From positions 360,658 to 393,300 of the forward strand of contig NZ_VDMP01000027.1 of assembly GCF_006335005.1 (NCBI RefSeq): DNA of 32,643 bases. The letters run 5' to 3'. Below the pieces are notes generated by a model that was not told where the DNA came from, did not search any database, and saw only the letters and a list, made by a program, of their open reading frames with translations. Of this stretch, positions 18,485 through 25,994 are shown piece by piece (the first letter of the stretch is position 1; every line of letters starts with the position of its first letter). Position numbers and translations under genes: made by a program. The DNA comes from Nocardioides albidus (GTDB lineage Bacteria; Actinomycetota; Actinomycetes; Propionibacteriales; Nocardioidaceae).

Positions 18485-18885
18485 GCGACAAGTTCGACGA
18501 CCTGCCGGAGGTGCGCGCCCGGGGGCTGCGCCGGATGGAGGAGGTCTACGGCTTCGACCTGGCCGACGGCGAGGGCGACTTCTTCCGCTACACCGCCGAC
18601 CACCTCTTCGCCGACATCTGGAACCGCCCGGGTCTCTCCGATCGCGACCGGCGCCTCTTCCTCATCGGCCTGCTGGTGGGGCAGCGCGCGAACGACGTGC
18701 TCGGCATCCAGGTCCCGGCCGCGCTCGCCAACGGCGAGCTCGACGCCGAGGCGCTGCGCGAGCTGGTCATCCTCGCCTGCCACTACGACGGCTGGCCCAA
18801 CGGATCCCGGCTGAACTCGGTCGTCGAGGACGCCATAGCCCAGGCGCGACGCGCCGACCCGGACGGCGGGCCGACGCCCGGGTGA
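18481..18885 (+). CDS. Carboxymuconolactone decarboxylase-like protein (Rv0771-like)
   Basis: This is a 134-residue protein of the CMD/AhpD-like fold: FFRYTADHLFADIWNRPGLS, DRDRRLFLIGLLVGQ and LRELVILACHYDGWPNGSRLN. The redox CxxC of AhpD peroxidases is absent (only an isolated Cys before HYDGWP), so a lactone decarboxylase-like or other activity is more likely than alkylhydroperoxidase. It matches the small CMD-like gene that ends the syntenic mycobacterial set. It overlaps its neighbours by four bases on each side. The substrate is unknown. Confidence 0.88.
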   Translation: MSDKFDDLPEVRARGLRRMEEVYGFDLADGEGDFFRYTADHLFADIWNRPGLSDRDRRLFLIGLLVGQRANDVLGIQVPAALANGELDAEALRELVILACHYDGWPNGSRLNSVVEDAIAQARRADPDGGPTPG

Positions 18886-19655
18886 GGGAGGCCTTGTTAA
18901 CCTCGGGAGTGATGACTCGCGACGTGGCGCAGGCTGTTCCGGAACCCGGGGAGGAGCCGGTGGTCCCGGTCGTCCTCGAGTCCGTGCTCAACACCTCCGT
19001 GGTCCTGCCCTCGGACGGCGTCGGCGTATGGCGAGTGCCCACGGAGACCGTCGGCGACGAGCAGCTCGAGGTCGCCCGCGAGTGGCTCGACGAGGGCGAG
19101 CGGCAGCAGGCGTCGTCGTACGTCCGCGCCGAGCTGCGGCGCGCCTACGTCATCGCCCACGTCGCCACCCGGCTGGTCGTCGGCGCGCTGTCCGACACGC
19201 CCCCGGAGAAGGTCGTGTGGGGCCGCCATCCGTGCCCGGGGTGCGGGGAGCCGCACGGTCGCCCGCGCGCCGAGCGGTCCGGCATCGAGTTCTCGCTGAG
19301 CCACACGCCCGGCCAGGTCCTCGTCGCGGTCGCCGACCGACCCGTCGGCGTCGACGTCGAGCGGCATCCCGACGACCCGGTGGCACTCGCCAAGCTGTTG
19401 CACCCCGACGAGTACGACGAGATCGCGGCGGCCGCGCACGGCACCCTCGACGGGGGGCGGGCGACGGTCCGCTTCACCCGCGCGTGGTCGCGCACCGAGG
19501 CCTACCTCAAGGGCCTGGGCATCGGCCTGGGTCGCGACCCCCACCTGGACTACCTCGGCACCGACGACGCCGCCGGCCGCTCCCTGGGTGCGTGGAGGGT
19601 GCGCGACGTCGTCGTACCCGACGGATACGGCGCCGCGCTCGCCGTGCTGGTCTAG
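18882..19655 (+). CDS. 4'-phosphopantetheinyl transferase (Sfp type)
   Basis: The product has about 257 residues from GTG 18882 (GTGA overlap with the CMD stop); an ATG at 18912 is an alternative, and neither has a good ribosome-binding site. The Sfp signature is clear: IEFSLSHTPGQVLVAVADRP, the magnesium motif GVDVE, and WSRTEAYLKGLGIGLG, the WxxxEAxxK element. A CPGCGEPHG segment sits before the core, as in actinobacterial members. It transfers the phosphopantetheine arm from CoA to carrier proteins of fatty acid, polyketide or peptide synthases. No carrier or synthase is encoded in the window, so its link to the P450 operon may only be positional. Confidence 0.9.
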   Translation: MREALLTSGVMTRDVAQAVPEPGEEPVVPVVLESVLNTSVVLPSDGVGVWRVPTETVGDEQLEVAREWLDEGERQQASSYVRAELRRAYVIAHVATRLVVGALSDTPPEKVVWGRHPCPGCGEPHGRPRAERSGIEFSLSHTPGQVLVAVADRPVGVDVERHPDDPVALAKLLHPDEYDEIAAAAHGTLDGGRATVRFTRAWSRTEAYLKGLGIGLGRDPHLDYLGTDDAAGRSLGAWRVRDVVVPDGYGAALAVLV

Positions 19656-19731
19656 GACCCTGCTGAACGATCCGCGCGGCTACGCGGCACCGGGGGAGCG
19701 TTGGCTGCGCCCGTAGTGTTCAGCAGCGTCC
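19655..19731. terminator. Large imperfect inverted repeat after the operon, possible terminator
   Basis: GGACCCTGCTGAAC (19655-19668) faces GTTCAGCAGCGTCC (19718-19731), 14-bp arms with one mismatch and a 49-nt loop that is itself GC-rich. It begins at the transferase stop codon. It could close the long operon or encode a structured RNA. There is no T-tract. Confidence 0.4.
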
Positions 19732-20040
19732 TGGACCTCCCACGGGCGATCCTGTGGCGGCGGTCACACGCGTAGGTAAAATCTCTCTCCGATCCGGCCG
19801 TTTTAACCTGATTCGCCACACCCGGGACTTTGGTCCTGCCTAAGGTGCAATATCGGGTTCCGGTCGTCCCTTCCGTCTCGGGAGTGCGGGCGACGGGAGC
19901 GAGAGGTTGTCGGACCTGAGTTCGCGGTGGGGCGTGGACGTCAGGGCCGATGCTGAATCGTGGCTCCTCGGACCGCCCGTGCCATCACCTTTGCAACGAT
20001 CGCGTCGACCCCAATCGGCGCGAGCACTAGGGGTCCCATC
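19732..20040 (+). promoter_or_regulatory. Gene-free leader and promoter region of the surface-protein gene
   Basis: No coding sequence is supported here. It is AT-richer than its surroundings around 19775-19815 (GTAGGTAAAATC, CGTTTTAACC), then has the DosR-like box at 19824-19836 and -10-like TAAGGT or CAATAT (19841-19853). If transcription starts near 19860, the leader is about 180 nt with CCGTC/GACGG pairing potential around 19878-19900. I see no known riboswitch signature. Confidence 0.45.
19824..19836. promoter_or_regulatory. DosR-like box upstream of the sortase substrate
   Basis: GGGACTTTGGTCC agrees with the central part of the DosR/DevR consensus (GGGACTTTNGTCCC) except for the final C, and keeps the GGAC-N4-GTCC spacing. 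It lies about 205 bp upstream of the start at 20041. A DosR-like regulator gene is at 23797-24765. Confidence 0.45.
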
Positions 20041-22068
20041 ATGAATATCTCCTCGCGCCGTACGCGGCGCCATCCCGAGCCGGCCAGGGCCCAGGCGGCC
20101 CGCCGGCGTCGTCGCTCGATCGCGCTGCTGCTGCCCGCCGTCGTGGTGGTGAGCACTGTCCTCAGTGGTCCCGCGTACGCCGACGACGCCGACAACACGC
20201 CGTCGGACACGTCGACCGAGACGTCGCAGCAGGCTCCGGCGGACGACGCCACCCAGCAGGCCGAGCCGAAGCAGGACGCGCCGTCGGACCCGCCCGCGGA
20301 GAAGCCGACCAAGGAGGAGCCGGCGCCGCCCGCCGACTCCGGCCCGGACGAGTCGGAGGAGAAGCCCGACCCGAAGCCCGAGGCTCCGACCGACCAGGAC
20401 AAGAAGGCCGACGACCAGGCCGGCAAGAAGGCCGACGACAAGGCGCCCGAGGCCGAGAGCCCGGCCAAGACCGAGCCCGAGAAGGTCGTCAACCAGCCCG
20501 TTCAGAACACCTTCACCGCCGCCGCGGCCAAGGACGACGAAGAGGACGCCAAGGTCGTCGTCTGCAAGTACACGTCGACCCCGCCCGGCGGTGCCGACCA
20601 CATCATCGTGCGCAGCGTGAACGCCATCCCCGGGTTCCCGGCGGCCCCGACGTTCCCGTGGTCCTCGAACGACGCGCAGGACTCGATCGCCATCCGGTTC
20701 GCCGTCGGCAACGAGCAGCCGGCGGACACGCCCGAGGTGATCGCGGCCAACTGCCCGGTCCGTCTGCTCGTGCCCACCCCTCCGGTGATCGTCAACTGCG
20801 GCCCGAACAACGACGTGTACGGCGTGATCGACATCTCCCCGGCCGGGGCCTTCACGGTCCTGCGCAGCCTGGACCGCTCGGTGACTCTGGTCGCCGACTA
20901 CCCGCGGTTCGTGTTCTTCCCGGCGCAGGTCACCGTCGTGCTCCCCGCTCCGGTGGACGCGAACACCGCCTGTCCCGCGGAGATCGCCCCGCCCGACCTC
21001 GACGTGATCGACGAGTGCGGCACCGGCAACGCCCACTACGAGGCGGTTCCGGCGAGCCCGGACTACACCGCGGACGCCCCGCTCGCCGATGGCAGCATCC
21101 TGCTGCACGCGGTGGCGCCGGCCACCTTCCCCGGCGGTGCGACGACGTACCAGTATCCGGCGGTGGTCGAGACCAACAAGACGGCCTGCCCGAAGAAGGT
21201 CGTGGTCTGCAAGTGGGTGACGACCCCGCAGGGTCTCGTGCACCACGTCATCGTGGTGAGCGTCAACGCCGCGGACCCGACGAGCATCGGCAAGACCTGG
21301 GACCAGGTGGTCGACAGCGACTTCCCGATCCCGTTCAACGACGCTCAGGCCTCGGTCGCCATCCGCTTCGCGGTCGGCAACGAGCAGCCCGGTGACGAGA
21401 TCCTCGAGAACGGCGGCTGCCCCGTCGACCTCGACGTGCCCGAGGTGCCGCAGACCGACCCCTGCAACCCGCCGGGTGTCACCAGCAACGTCGCGTTCGG
21501 CGCGCTGCCGCCCTCCGACGGGAAGTGGACGGCCGACACCTCGGTCGCCGGACAGATCACGTTCACCGCGACCGGCATCAACTACTTCGAGCTCGAGGTG
21601 GTCGACGGCAACGTCACCTACGTCAAGACGGCCGTCGTCAAGCTCGGTGCCGACAGCGGGGTGAAGTGCCTCGTCGCTCCGGCGATCACGGCGAACGACC
21701 CGTGCAACCCGGTGGGTGTCACCAGCAACGCGACGTGGGTGATCCCGGTGGAGACGCCGGACTACACGGTGTCGGTGGTCAACGGCGTGATCCAGCTGAT
21801 CGCCAAGCTGGGCAAGGTGTTCGAGGGTGACAAGCCCACGTTCACCTACGCCCTCGCGGTGAGCCCGCCGGACTCCGGCGTGGTCTGCCAGGTCGCGGGC
21901 GTCCAGGAGACGAAGAACCCGCCGAAGAAGCAGGACGAGGTCAAGAACGCCGCGGTCTCGGGTCTGCCGAACACCGGTGGTCCCGCGGGCTGGCTGATGC
22001 CCCTGGGCGTCGGCCTGGTCCTGGCCGGTGCCGGACTGGTCCTGGGGCGTCGCGACAGGACGGCCTGA
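20041..22068 (+). CDS. Sortase-anchored (LPNTGG) surface protein with duplicated modules
   Basis: This is a 675-residue wall protein. The ATG at 20041 gives a long Arg-rich signal peptide (RRRRRSIALLLPAVVVVSTV, cut after AYA). Residues about 45-160 are a low-complexity Asp/Glu/Lys/Pro stretch, probably a wall-spanning stalk. Two copies of a roughly 75-residue module follow, each running from VVVCK(Y/W) to IRFAVGNEQP and a Cys-Pro-Val end. Interleaved are four shorter Cys-containing repeats, the last two starting DPCNPxGVTSN. The C-terminus has LPNTGG, a hydrophobic helix and RRDRTA, the sortase sorting signal. Sortase would cut between Thr and Gly and link it to peptidoglycan. The function is unknown; the repeats suggest an adhesive or structural protein. 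A perfect hairpin terminator follows. Confidence 0.9.
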   Translation: MNISSRRTRRHPEPARAQAARRRRRSIALLLPAVVVVSTVLSGPAYADDADNTPSDTSTETSQQAPADDATQQAEPKQDAPSDPPAEKPTKEEPAPPADSGPDESEEKPDPKPEAPTDQDKKADDQAGKKADDKAPEAESPAKTEPEKVVNQPVQNTFTAAAAKDDEEDAKVVVCKYTSTPPGGADHIIVRSVNAIPGFPAAPTFPWSSNDAQDSIAIRFAVGNEQPADTPEVIAANCPVRLLVPTPPVIVNCGPNNDVYGVIDISPAGAFTVLRSLDRSVTLVADYPRFVFFPAQVTVVLPAPVDANTACPAEIAPPDLDVIDECGTGNAHYEAVPASPDYTADAPLADGSILLHAVAPATFPGGATTYQYPAVVETNKTACPKKVVVCKWVTTPQGLVHHVIVVSVNAADPTSIGKTWDQVVDSDFPIPFNDAQASVAIRFAVGNEQPGDEILENGGCPVDLDVPEVPQTDPCNPPGVTSNVAFGALPPSDGKWTADTSVAGQITFTATGINYFELEVVDGNVTYVKTAVVKLGADSGVKCLVAPAITANDPCNPVGVTSNATWVIPVETPDYTVSVVNGVIQLIAKLGKVFEGDKPTFTYALAVSPPDSGVVCQVAGVQETKNPPKKQDEVKNAAVSGLPNTGGPAGWLMPLGVGLVLAGAGLVLGRRDRTA

Positions 22069-22095
22069 GGTCGTGACGCGCTGAGCGTCTGAACC

Positions 22096-22137
22096 CACGG
22101 AGCCCGTGCCGGGAGTCTTCCCGGCACGGGCTCCGTG
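22096..22137. terminator. Bidirectional hairpin terminator
   Basis: Perfect 19-bp arms (22096-22114 and 22119-22137, GGAGCCCGTGCCGGGA and its complement) enclose a GTCT loop. It lies between the convergent surface-protein and PucR-type genes and can serve both. It lacks a T-tract, as is usual in high-GC actinobacteria. Confidence 0.85.
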
Positions 22138-22147
22138 CGTGGCCGGA

Positions 22148-23569
22148 CTATCGCATGACCGCTGTCGGCGAGCGGGCCACGTCGAACCGGCCGTCGGTGC
22201 CGTGTTGCGACGGGTGGCGCTCGGCGCTGAACTCCGACGGCTCGGCGGCCTTCTCCGGGTCGAGCACACCGACCGCGTCCATGACCCGGAGGGCGCACTC
22301 GATCTCCAGCCGCCGTTCGGCGAGCCGTTCCGCGCCGAGCAGCTCCTTGATCCGGTTCATCCGGTTCCCCACGGTGTTCCGCGCCACGTGCAGGGCCCGC
22401 GCCGCCCGAGCGACGCTGCCGTCGCAGGCCAGATACTGGGCCAGGGTCTGGCGAAGCGCCGTGGTCCGGTCGTCGCTGTCACAGAGTGGACCGAGCTCGC
22501 GCCTGACGAAGGTGTGGGCCAGGCGCGCGTCGCAGGCGAGGAGGTAGGCCAGCTCCACGTCGCCGTACCCCGTGGCCCCGGACCCGCCGACAGATGCTCT
22601 CGCCAGGGAGGAGATGTGCATCGCGGCCTGCGCCTCGCGGTGGGTGGTGCGGAATCCGTCGACTCCCCGTCCGGGGGTTCCGAAGGCCAGGCAGATCGTC
22701 GGCGGCAGCTCCCGGTCGATGTCCTCCAGCGCCAGGGGGCCGTTCGCCGCCGCCCAGGCGACCACGCGACCGTGACCATCGGGAAGCACCAGGATGTCGA
22801 TGGCGCCGGCGGCGCGCAGGAGCTTCGCCGTCAGGTCGGCCAAGGCGGCCGAGTCGATCGCCATCCGTGGGCTCCACACGACGATGCCGGTGTGGGTGAG
22901 CCGGAACCGGTATCCCAGCTTCTGTGTTGCGACGTCGATGTCGGCGCTGCCGAGGAAGACGCTCTTCACCCAGGCTTCGCGCTCCGCGTCGCGTGATCGC
23001 GACCACTCGCGTCGTGCCTCGCCGTAGGCCTCGCTCACCTCGGTGGCCAGGACGTTCCAGTAGTGGAAGGCCCGGTCGGACAGCTCCCGCATCGCGCGCC
23101 CCTTCTCGTCGGGGGCGGTGAGGATGGCGTCGACGGCGCGGAGGAGCTCGGAGACCACCATCCGGTGGTAGAGGTGGACGCCTTGGATCAACATGCCCTC
23201 GGGCAGCGGATGGTGGACGTAGTGGCGGATCACCGACCGAATCTCGTTGCTCGCTCCCAGATACCGAACGTCATGTGTCGCGACGTACAGCAGACATCGG
23301 ATCACCGCCATCTCGGGCTCGCGCCGCACAGCCAGCAGCGCCTCCGAGGTCGGTGGCTGGCCGGTGAACTCCTCGAACGCCCGCTCGATGGACGACCTGG
23401 TGCAGCCGACGGCCCAGGCCACGACCCCCTCCGAGTGCTCGCCGAAGGTCTGGCGGCACTCGACGAGCAGTTCCTCCCCGCACGCGGTCGCGTCGACATC
23501 CGCGTCCGGCCTCAGGTGGCGCATCCACGTCACGGGCGACGGATCCACGTCGTCGTTCCTCACGTCCAT
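22148..23569 (-). CDS. PucR-family helix-turn-helix regulator
   Basis: This is a 473-residue protein from ATG 23569 (GGAAAAGAG just upstream); a GTG at 23644 in the same frame has no ribosome-binding site. The N-terminal half is helical and holds no recognised sensor domain. The middle (AIDILVLPDGHGRVVAWAAA) resembles the GGDEF-like region of CdaR/PucR proteins. The C-terminal PucR-type helix-turn-helix is clear: LRQTLAQYLACDGSVARAAR followed by HVARNTVGNRMNRIKELLG. Such proteins activate purine, sugar-acid or amino-acid catabolism in response to ligands. Here it lies between the surface protein and the DosR-like regulator, so control of the surface protein is possible but unproven. A 6-8-6 inverted repeat precedes it. 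Confidence 0.88.
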   Translation of the reverse strand: MDVRNDDVDPSPVTWMRHLRPDADVDATACGEELLVECRQTFGEHSEGVVAWAVGCTRSSIERAFEEFTGQPPTSEALLAVRREPEMAVIRCLLYVATHDVRYLGASNEIRSVIRHYVHHPLPEGMLIQGVHLYHRMVVSELLRAVDAILTAPDEKGRAMRELSDRAFHYWNVLATEVSEAYGEARREWSRSRDAEREAWVKSVFLGSADIDVATQKLGYRFRLTHTGIVVWSPRMAIDSAALADLTAKLLRAAGAIDILVLPDGHGRVVAWAAANGPLALEDIDRELPPTICLAFGTPGRGVDGFRTTHREAQAAMHISSLARASVGGSGATGYGDVELAYLLACDARLAHTFVRRELGPLCDSDDRTTALRQTLAQYLACDGSVARAARALHVARNTVGNRMNRIKELLGAERLAERRLEIECALRVMDAVGVLDPEKAAEPSEFSAERHPSQHGTDGRFDVARSPTAVMR

Positions 23570-23576
23570 CTCTTTT

Positions 23577-23596
23577 CCGGTCTCGGGCACGACCGG
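23577..23596. promoter_or_regulatory. Inverted repeat just upstream of the PucR-type gene
   Basis: CCGGTC-N8-GACCGG lies 7 bp upstream of the ATG at 23569. The position suits an autoregulatory site or an RNA hairpin that hides the ribosome-binding site. It is a short repeat in GC-rich DNA, so chance is possible. Confidence 0.3.
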
Positions 23597-23796
23597 ACGC
23601 CTTCGTTCCGAGGGGTGGACCCACACCTCGGGTACGCCCCGCACCGAGAGGACGGCTGCCGTCCGTCGTACCTCCTTCCTCCGAAACGCTGCGCGCTCCG
23701 GACCACGGATGATAAGAGGTTCCGGCGATGGGGTGGCGGCGTCGCGAGCGTCGCGAGACGCGGGTGGACTCCGAGACCAGCGTCAGGATGGACGCG

Positions 23797-24765
23797 TCAG
23801 GCCCCGATCCCCATGCTGTGTCCGATCAGGGCGGCCTGGGCCCGGCTGTCGACTCCCAGGCACGTCAGCACGCCAGTGACGTGGTTCATGACCGTCTTCT
23901 CGGCGAGGCACAGCCGATCGGCGATCTCCTTGTTGCTCATTCCCGATGCGAGGAGAAGGAAGACCTTGCTCTGCTGCTGGGTCATCGCGGACAGTCCGTC
24001 CGGCACTCTGCGGCGGGCTACCCATTGGTCGAACAATCTGCGGGCGACCGTGGAGTCCAGGAGCATGTGCCCGCTGCCGACGAACTTGATCGCGGGAAGC
24101 AGCGATCGGCCACTGAGATCGTTCAGGACGATGCCGCCGACCTCCGCGACGTGGGCGGTCGAGATCAGGTCGGAGTCCCCGTCCCCGGCGAGGACGAGGG
24201 TCCTGATCGCCGGATCGATGGCACGGATGTCCCGACATGCCTGCACGACGGAGCCGTCGGCGAATCGACCACTCACCAGGACCACCTGCGGCCGCAACCT
24301 CTCGATCTCACGCACGGCACGTGGAGCGCTGTCCGCGTGACCGGCGATCCGGATCTCCGGGTCGGTGGCCACGATGTCGCTGATCCCACGGTCGAGGCCG
24401 TGCTCGCTGATCAGCAGGTAGACGCTGACCCGCGCCCCACGACTCGCGCCCGTCTCGTGCTGGGGCGCGGCTGGACCCGAGTCGCATCGCTCGGCCGGGC
24501 GGTCCACCCGGTGCCCGTCGTCGGCGGGCCCGCACAGCGGGGCGACGCTGAACGTGACCTCCCAGCCGGGATCCTGCGTCATCTGTCGGCAACGCGCCGC
24601 CTCGGCCGCGGCCGAGGCCTCGAGGGCGTTCGCGTACGGACCGCTGTAGGTGACCACCGACGTCGGCACGTCGACGGTGATGACGATGTGAGGAAGGGAG
24701 AGCTCGTCGACTCCCGTGGCCGCGATGCCGTCGGCCAGGAGAGCGGAGGCAGCCGTTCTCGTCAT
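23797..24765 (-). CDS. DosR/NarL-like orphan regulator with degenerate receiver and extra N-terminal domain
   Basis: The product has 322 residues from ATG 24765 (a GTG at 24783 is an alternative; neither has a strong ribosome-binding site). Residues 113-235 align along their length with the DosR receiver (for example KFVGSGHMLLD against its VGAGRSLLD segment). All phosphorylation residues are gone: the acidic pair is Ile119/Ser120, the phospho-Asp is Ser165, the Thr is Ala193 and the Lys is Asn215. Residues 255-315 are a LuxR-type helix-turn-helix, GMSNKEIADRLCLAEKTVMN, nearly that of DosR, with one contact Lys changed to Met293. Residues 20-75 form an extra small domain (LPHIVITVDVPTSVVTYSGP). 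It must act without phosphorylation, perhaps through ligand binding or abundance. No histidine kinase is nearby. Confidence 0.85.
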   Translation of the reverse strand: MTRTAASALLADGIAATGVDELSLPHIVITVDVPTSVVTYSGPYANALEASAAAEAARCRQMTQDPGWEVTFSVAPLCGPADDGHRVDRPAERCDSGPAAPQHETGASRGARVSVYLLISEHGLDRGISDIVATDPEIRIAGHADSAPRAVREIERLRPQVVLVSGRFADGSVVQACRDIRAIDPAIRTLVLAGDGDSDLISTAHVAEVGGIVLNDLSGRSLLPAIKFVGSGHMLLDSTVARRLFDQWVARRRVPDGLSAMTQQQSKVFLLLASGMSNKEIADRLCLAEKTVMNHVTGVLTCLGVDSRAQAALIGHSMGIGA

Positions 24766-24770
24766 CGGTG

Positions 24771-24816
24771 GATCGGTTCTCACGTCGTCGGTCGTCTTTC
24801 GATCGGTTCTCGCGTC
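24771..24816. repeat. Direct repeat upstream of the DosR-like gene
   Basis: GATCGGTTCTCACGTC (24771-24786) and GATCGGTTCTCGCGTC (24801-24816) match at 15 of 16 positions with a 30-bp period, immediately before the ATG at 24765. They may be tandem regulator sites, or chance if translation starts at 24783. Confidence 0.45.
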
Positions 24817-25035
24817 ACGGGGGACGCGTTCATTGGGGGGACCTGTGCGGTGACAGCGCTGCGGTCGAGCGTTGCCACCGCACCGTGCGGCTCGCGGGAT
24901 CCGGAAAGGGGGAGATCCGCGCGAGGGGGCGAGTGGGCCGGTACGAGGAGAGGCACGGCCGAGAGCGCCACTACGACTCGACGGGGCTCGGGGCGCCGGC
25001 CGGGCGGATCCGTATGCGGACGGTCGGTCGCGGTG

Positions 25036-25548
25036 TCACGGAACCGCCACCGCGCAGTCGAGCTGCAGTGCTCGCCAGCGAGCGATGGTCGGCGACACCT
25101 GAAAGCGCTTGGCGAGGCCGAGGTCGTCCAGTCCGTCGGATCTCGCGGCCACGAAGTCGGTGTGGGGGAGCAGCAGGGCGACGGCGAACTCGTTCGCGTA
25201 GATCTCGTCCGGATGAGTCCGGTGACGCCACCCCGTTGCGGACGACGGCCGCGGCTCGCTCCCGGCGACGCGGTCCCGGGTCCGCAGCCCTAGCAGGCGA
25301 GCGGATTCGAATCTCGATCGCACCAGGGAGCGACGGCCCCGCGAGGAGGACCCGGCTCCGGCCGACGAGGTGGCGAGCGACCCCCCAGCCCGCTCGCCCA
25401 CCCCCGCCAGCCGTGCATCCACGGCGGCCACGATCGCCCGGGGATCCACGGGCAGAGTGCCCGACCGCCAATGCTCGCTGAGAACACGATCCGCATCGGC
25501 ACGCGCACGCCGGCGGATCTCCCCGACCTCTGTCGCGTCCTGGCTCAC
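25036..25548 (-). CDS. ImmA/IrrE-like protein with degenerate metallopeptidase motif
   Basis: A GTG at 25548 with GGAGGTG eight bases upstream gives 170 residues, the usual size of short ImmA/IrrE proteins. The layout fits the family: N-terminal helix, LPVDPRAIVAAVDARLAG, and the strongly conserved HPDEIYANEFAVALLLPHTD followed by LAKRFQVSPTIARWRALQL. Where the zinc motif HExxH should be (after an RFxxA lead-in), the sequence reads RFESARLLGLR, so both His and the Glu are replaced. The segment before it is Ser/Arg/Gly-rich and also unlike the family. It may be an inactive regulator or a decaying gene. Such genes often accompany phage or conjugative elements, and a tRNA lies close by. Confidence 0.7.
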   Translation of the reverse strand: MSQDATEVGEIRRRARADADRVLSEHWRSGTLPVDPRAIVAAVDARLAGVGERAGGSLATSSAGAGSSSRGRRSLVRSRFESARLLGLRTRDRVAGSEPRPSSATGWRHRTHPDEIYANEFAVALLLPHTDFVAARSDGLDDLGLAKRFQVSPTIARWRALQLDCAVAVP

Positions 25549-25918
25549 GCGCACACCTCCCTCTCTGGGCAGGTGCACCACCTGCTCCTTCGACACGCCG
25601 AGACCCGAACGCTGCCTCGTTCGTCCGGACAGGCCGTCCTCGAACGGATGCCTCCACGAGCAAGGCGCGTTCGCTCCCGGGACGCCGTCCCGGCAGGCGA
25701 GCAAGACTGTTCGATCCCACCAACCTAGGGCGATCGAGCGGCCACCGTCCTTGGCACGCAGCACAGTGTTTGTGCCGTGCCATGGGCTCGCTGTGCAGGT
25801 CGTCCGCGTCGTGCGCGTGAGCCGGCCCACGGCCCCGAGCGTCCCAGGCGCCATCTCCTCCGGGAAGCAAGAGAACCACCGCCCGGGGCAAAGGGCGATG
25901 GCTCGGAGATGACCAGGT
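25549..25918. other. 370-bp gene-free stretch between the ImmA-like gene and tRNA-Arg
   Basis: Several frames are open, but none has a credible start, codon pattern or recognisable product. It contains an inverted repeat at 25569-25585 and a hairpin at 25752-25782 (TGGCACG..GCACA facing TGTGCCGTGCCA with a 5-nt loop and 2-nt bulge). It may be the remains of an integrated element or a long promoter region. Confidence 0.45.
25569..25585. promoter_or_regulatory. Inverted repeat upstream of the ImmA-like gene
   Basis: GCAGGTG-CAC-CACCTGC, 7-bp arms with a 3-bp centre, lies 20 bp upstream of the GTG at 25548, just behind the ribosome-binding site. It is a candidate operator. Confidence 0.35.
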
Positions 25919-25994
25919 TGGTGCCCCAGGCAAGAGTCGAACTTGCGACCTTTCGCTTAGGAGGCGGCTGCTCTATCCACTGAGCTACTGGGGC
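25919..25994 (-). tRNA. tRNA-Arg (anticodon CCT), imperfect anticodon stem
   Basis: A 76-nt cloverleaf with encoded CCA: acceptor GCCCCAG/CTGGGGC (7 of 7 paired), D-stem GCTC/GAGC, anticodon loop CTCCTAA with CCT at 25959-25961, and T-arm GCAAG-TTCGACT-CTTGC (5 of 5). The anticodon stem is GCCGC against GCGAA, so only three of five pairs form, with mismatches at 27:43 and 28:42. It reads AGG codons, which are rare in such genomes. It is either functional with a weak stem or a drifting copy; tRNA 3' ends are common integration sites. Confidence 0.85.

Noticed and set aside
25299..25325. GCGGATTCGAATCTCG as a remnant of a tRNA T-arm or attachment site
   Set aside because: The flanking bases do not form a T-stem and the sequence lies within the ImmA-like reading frame; only the GATTCGAATC palindrome is left.
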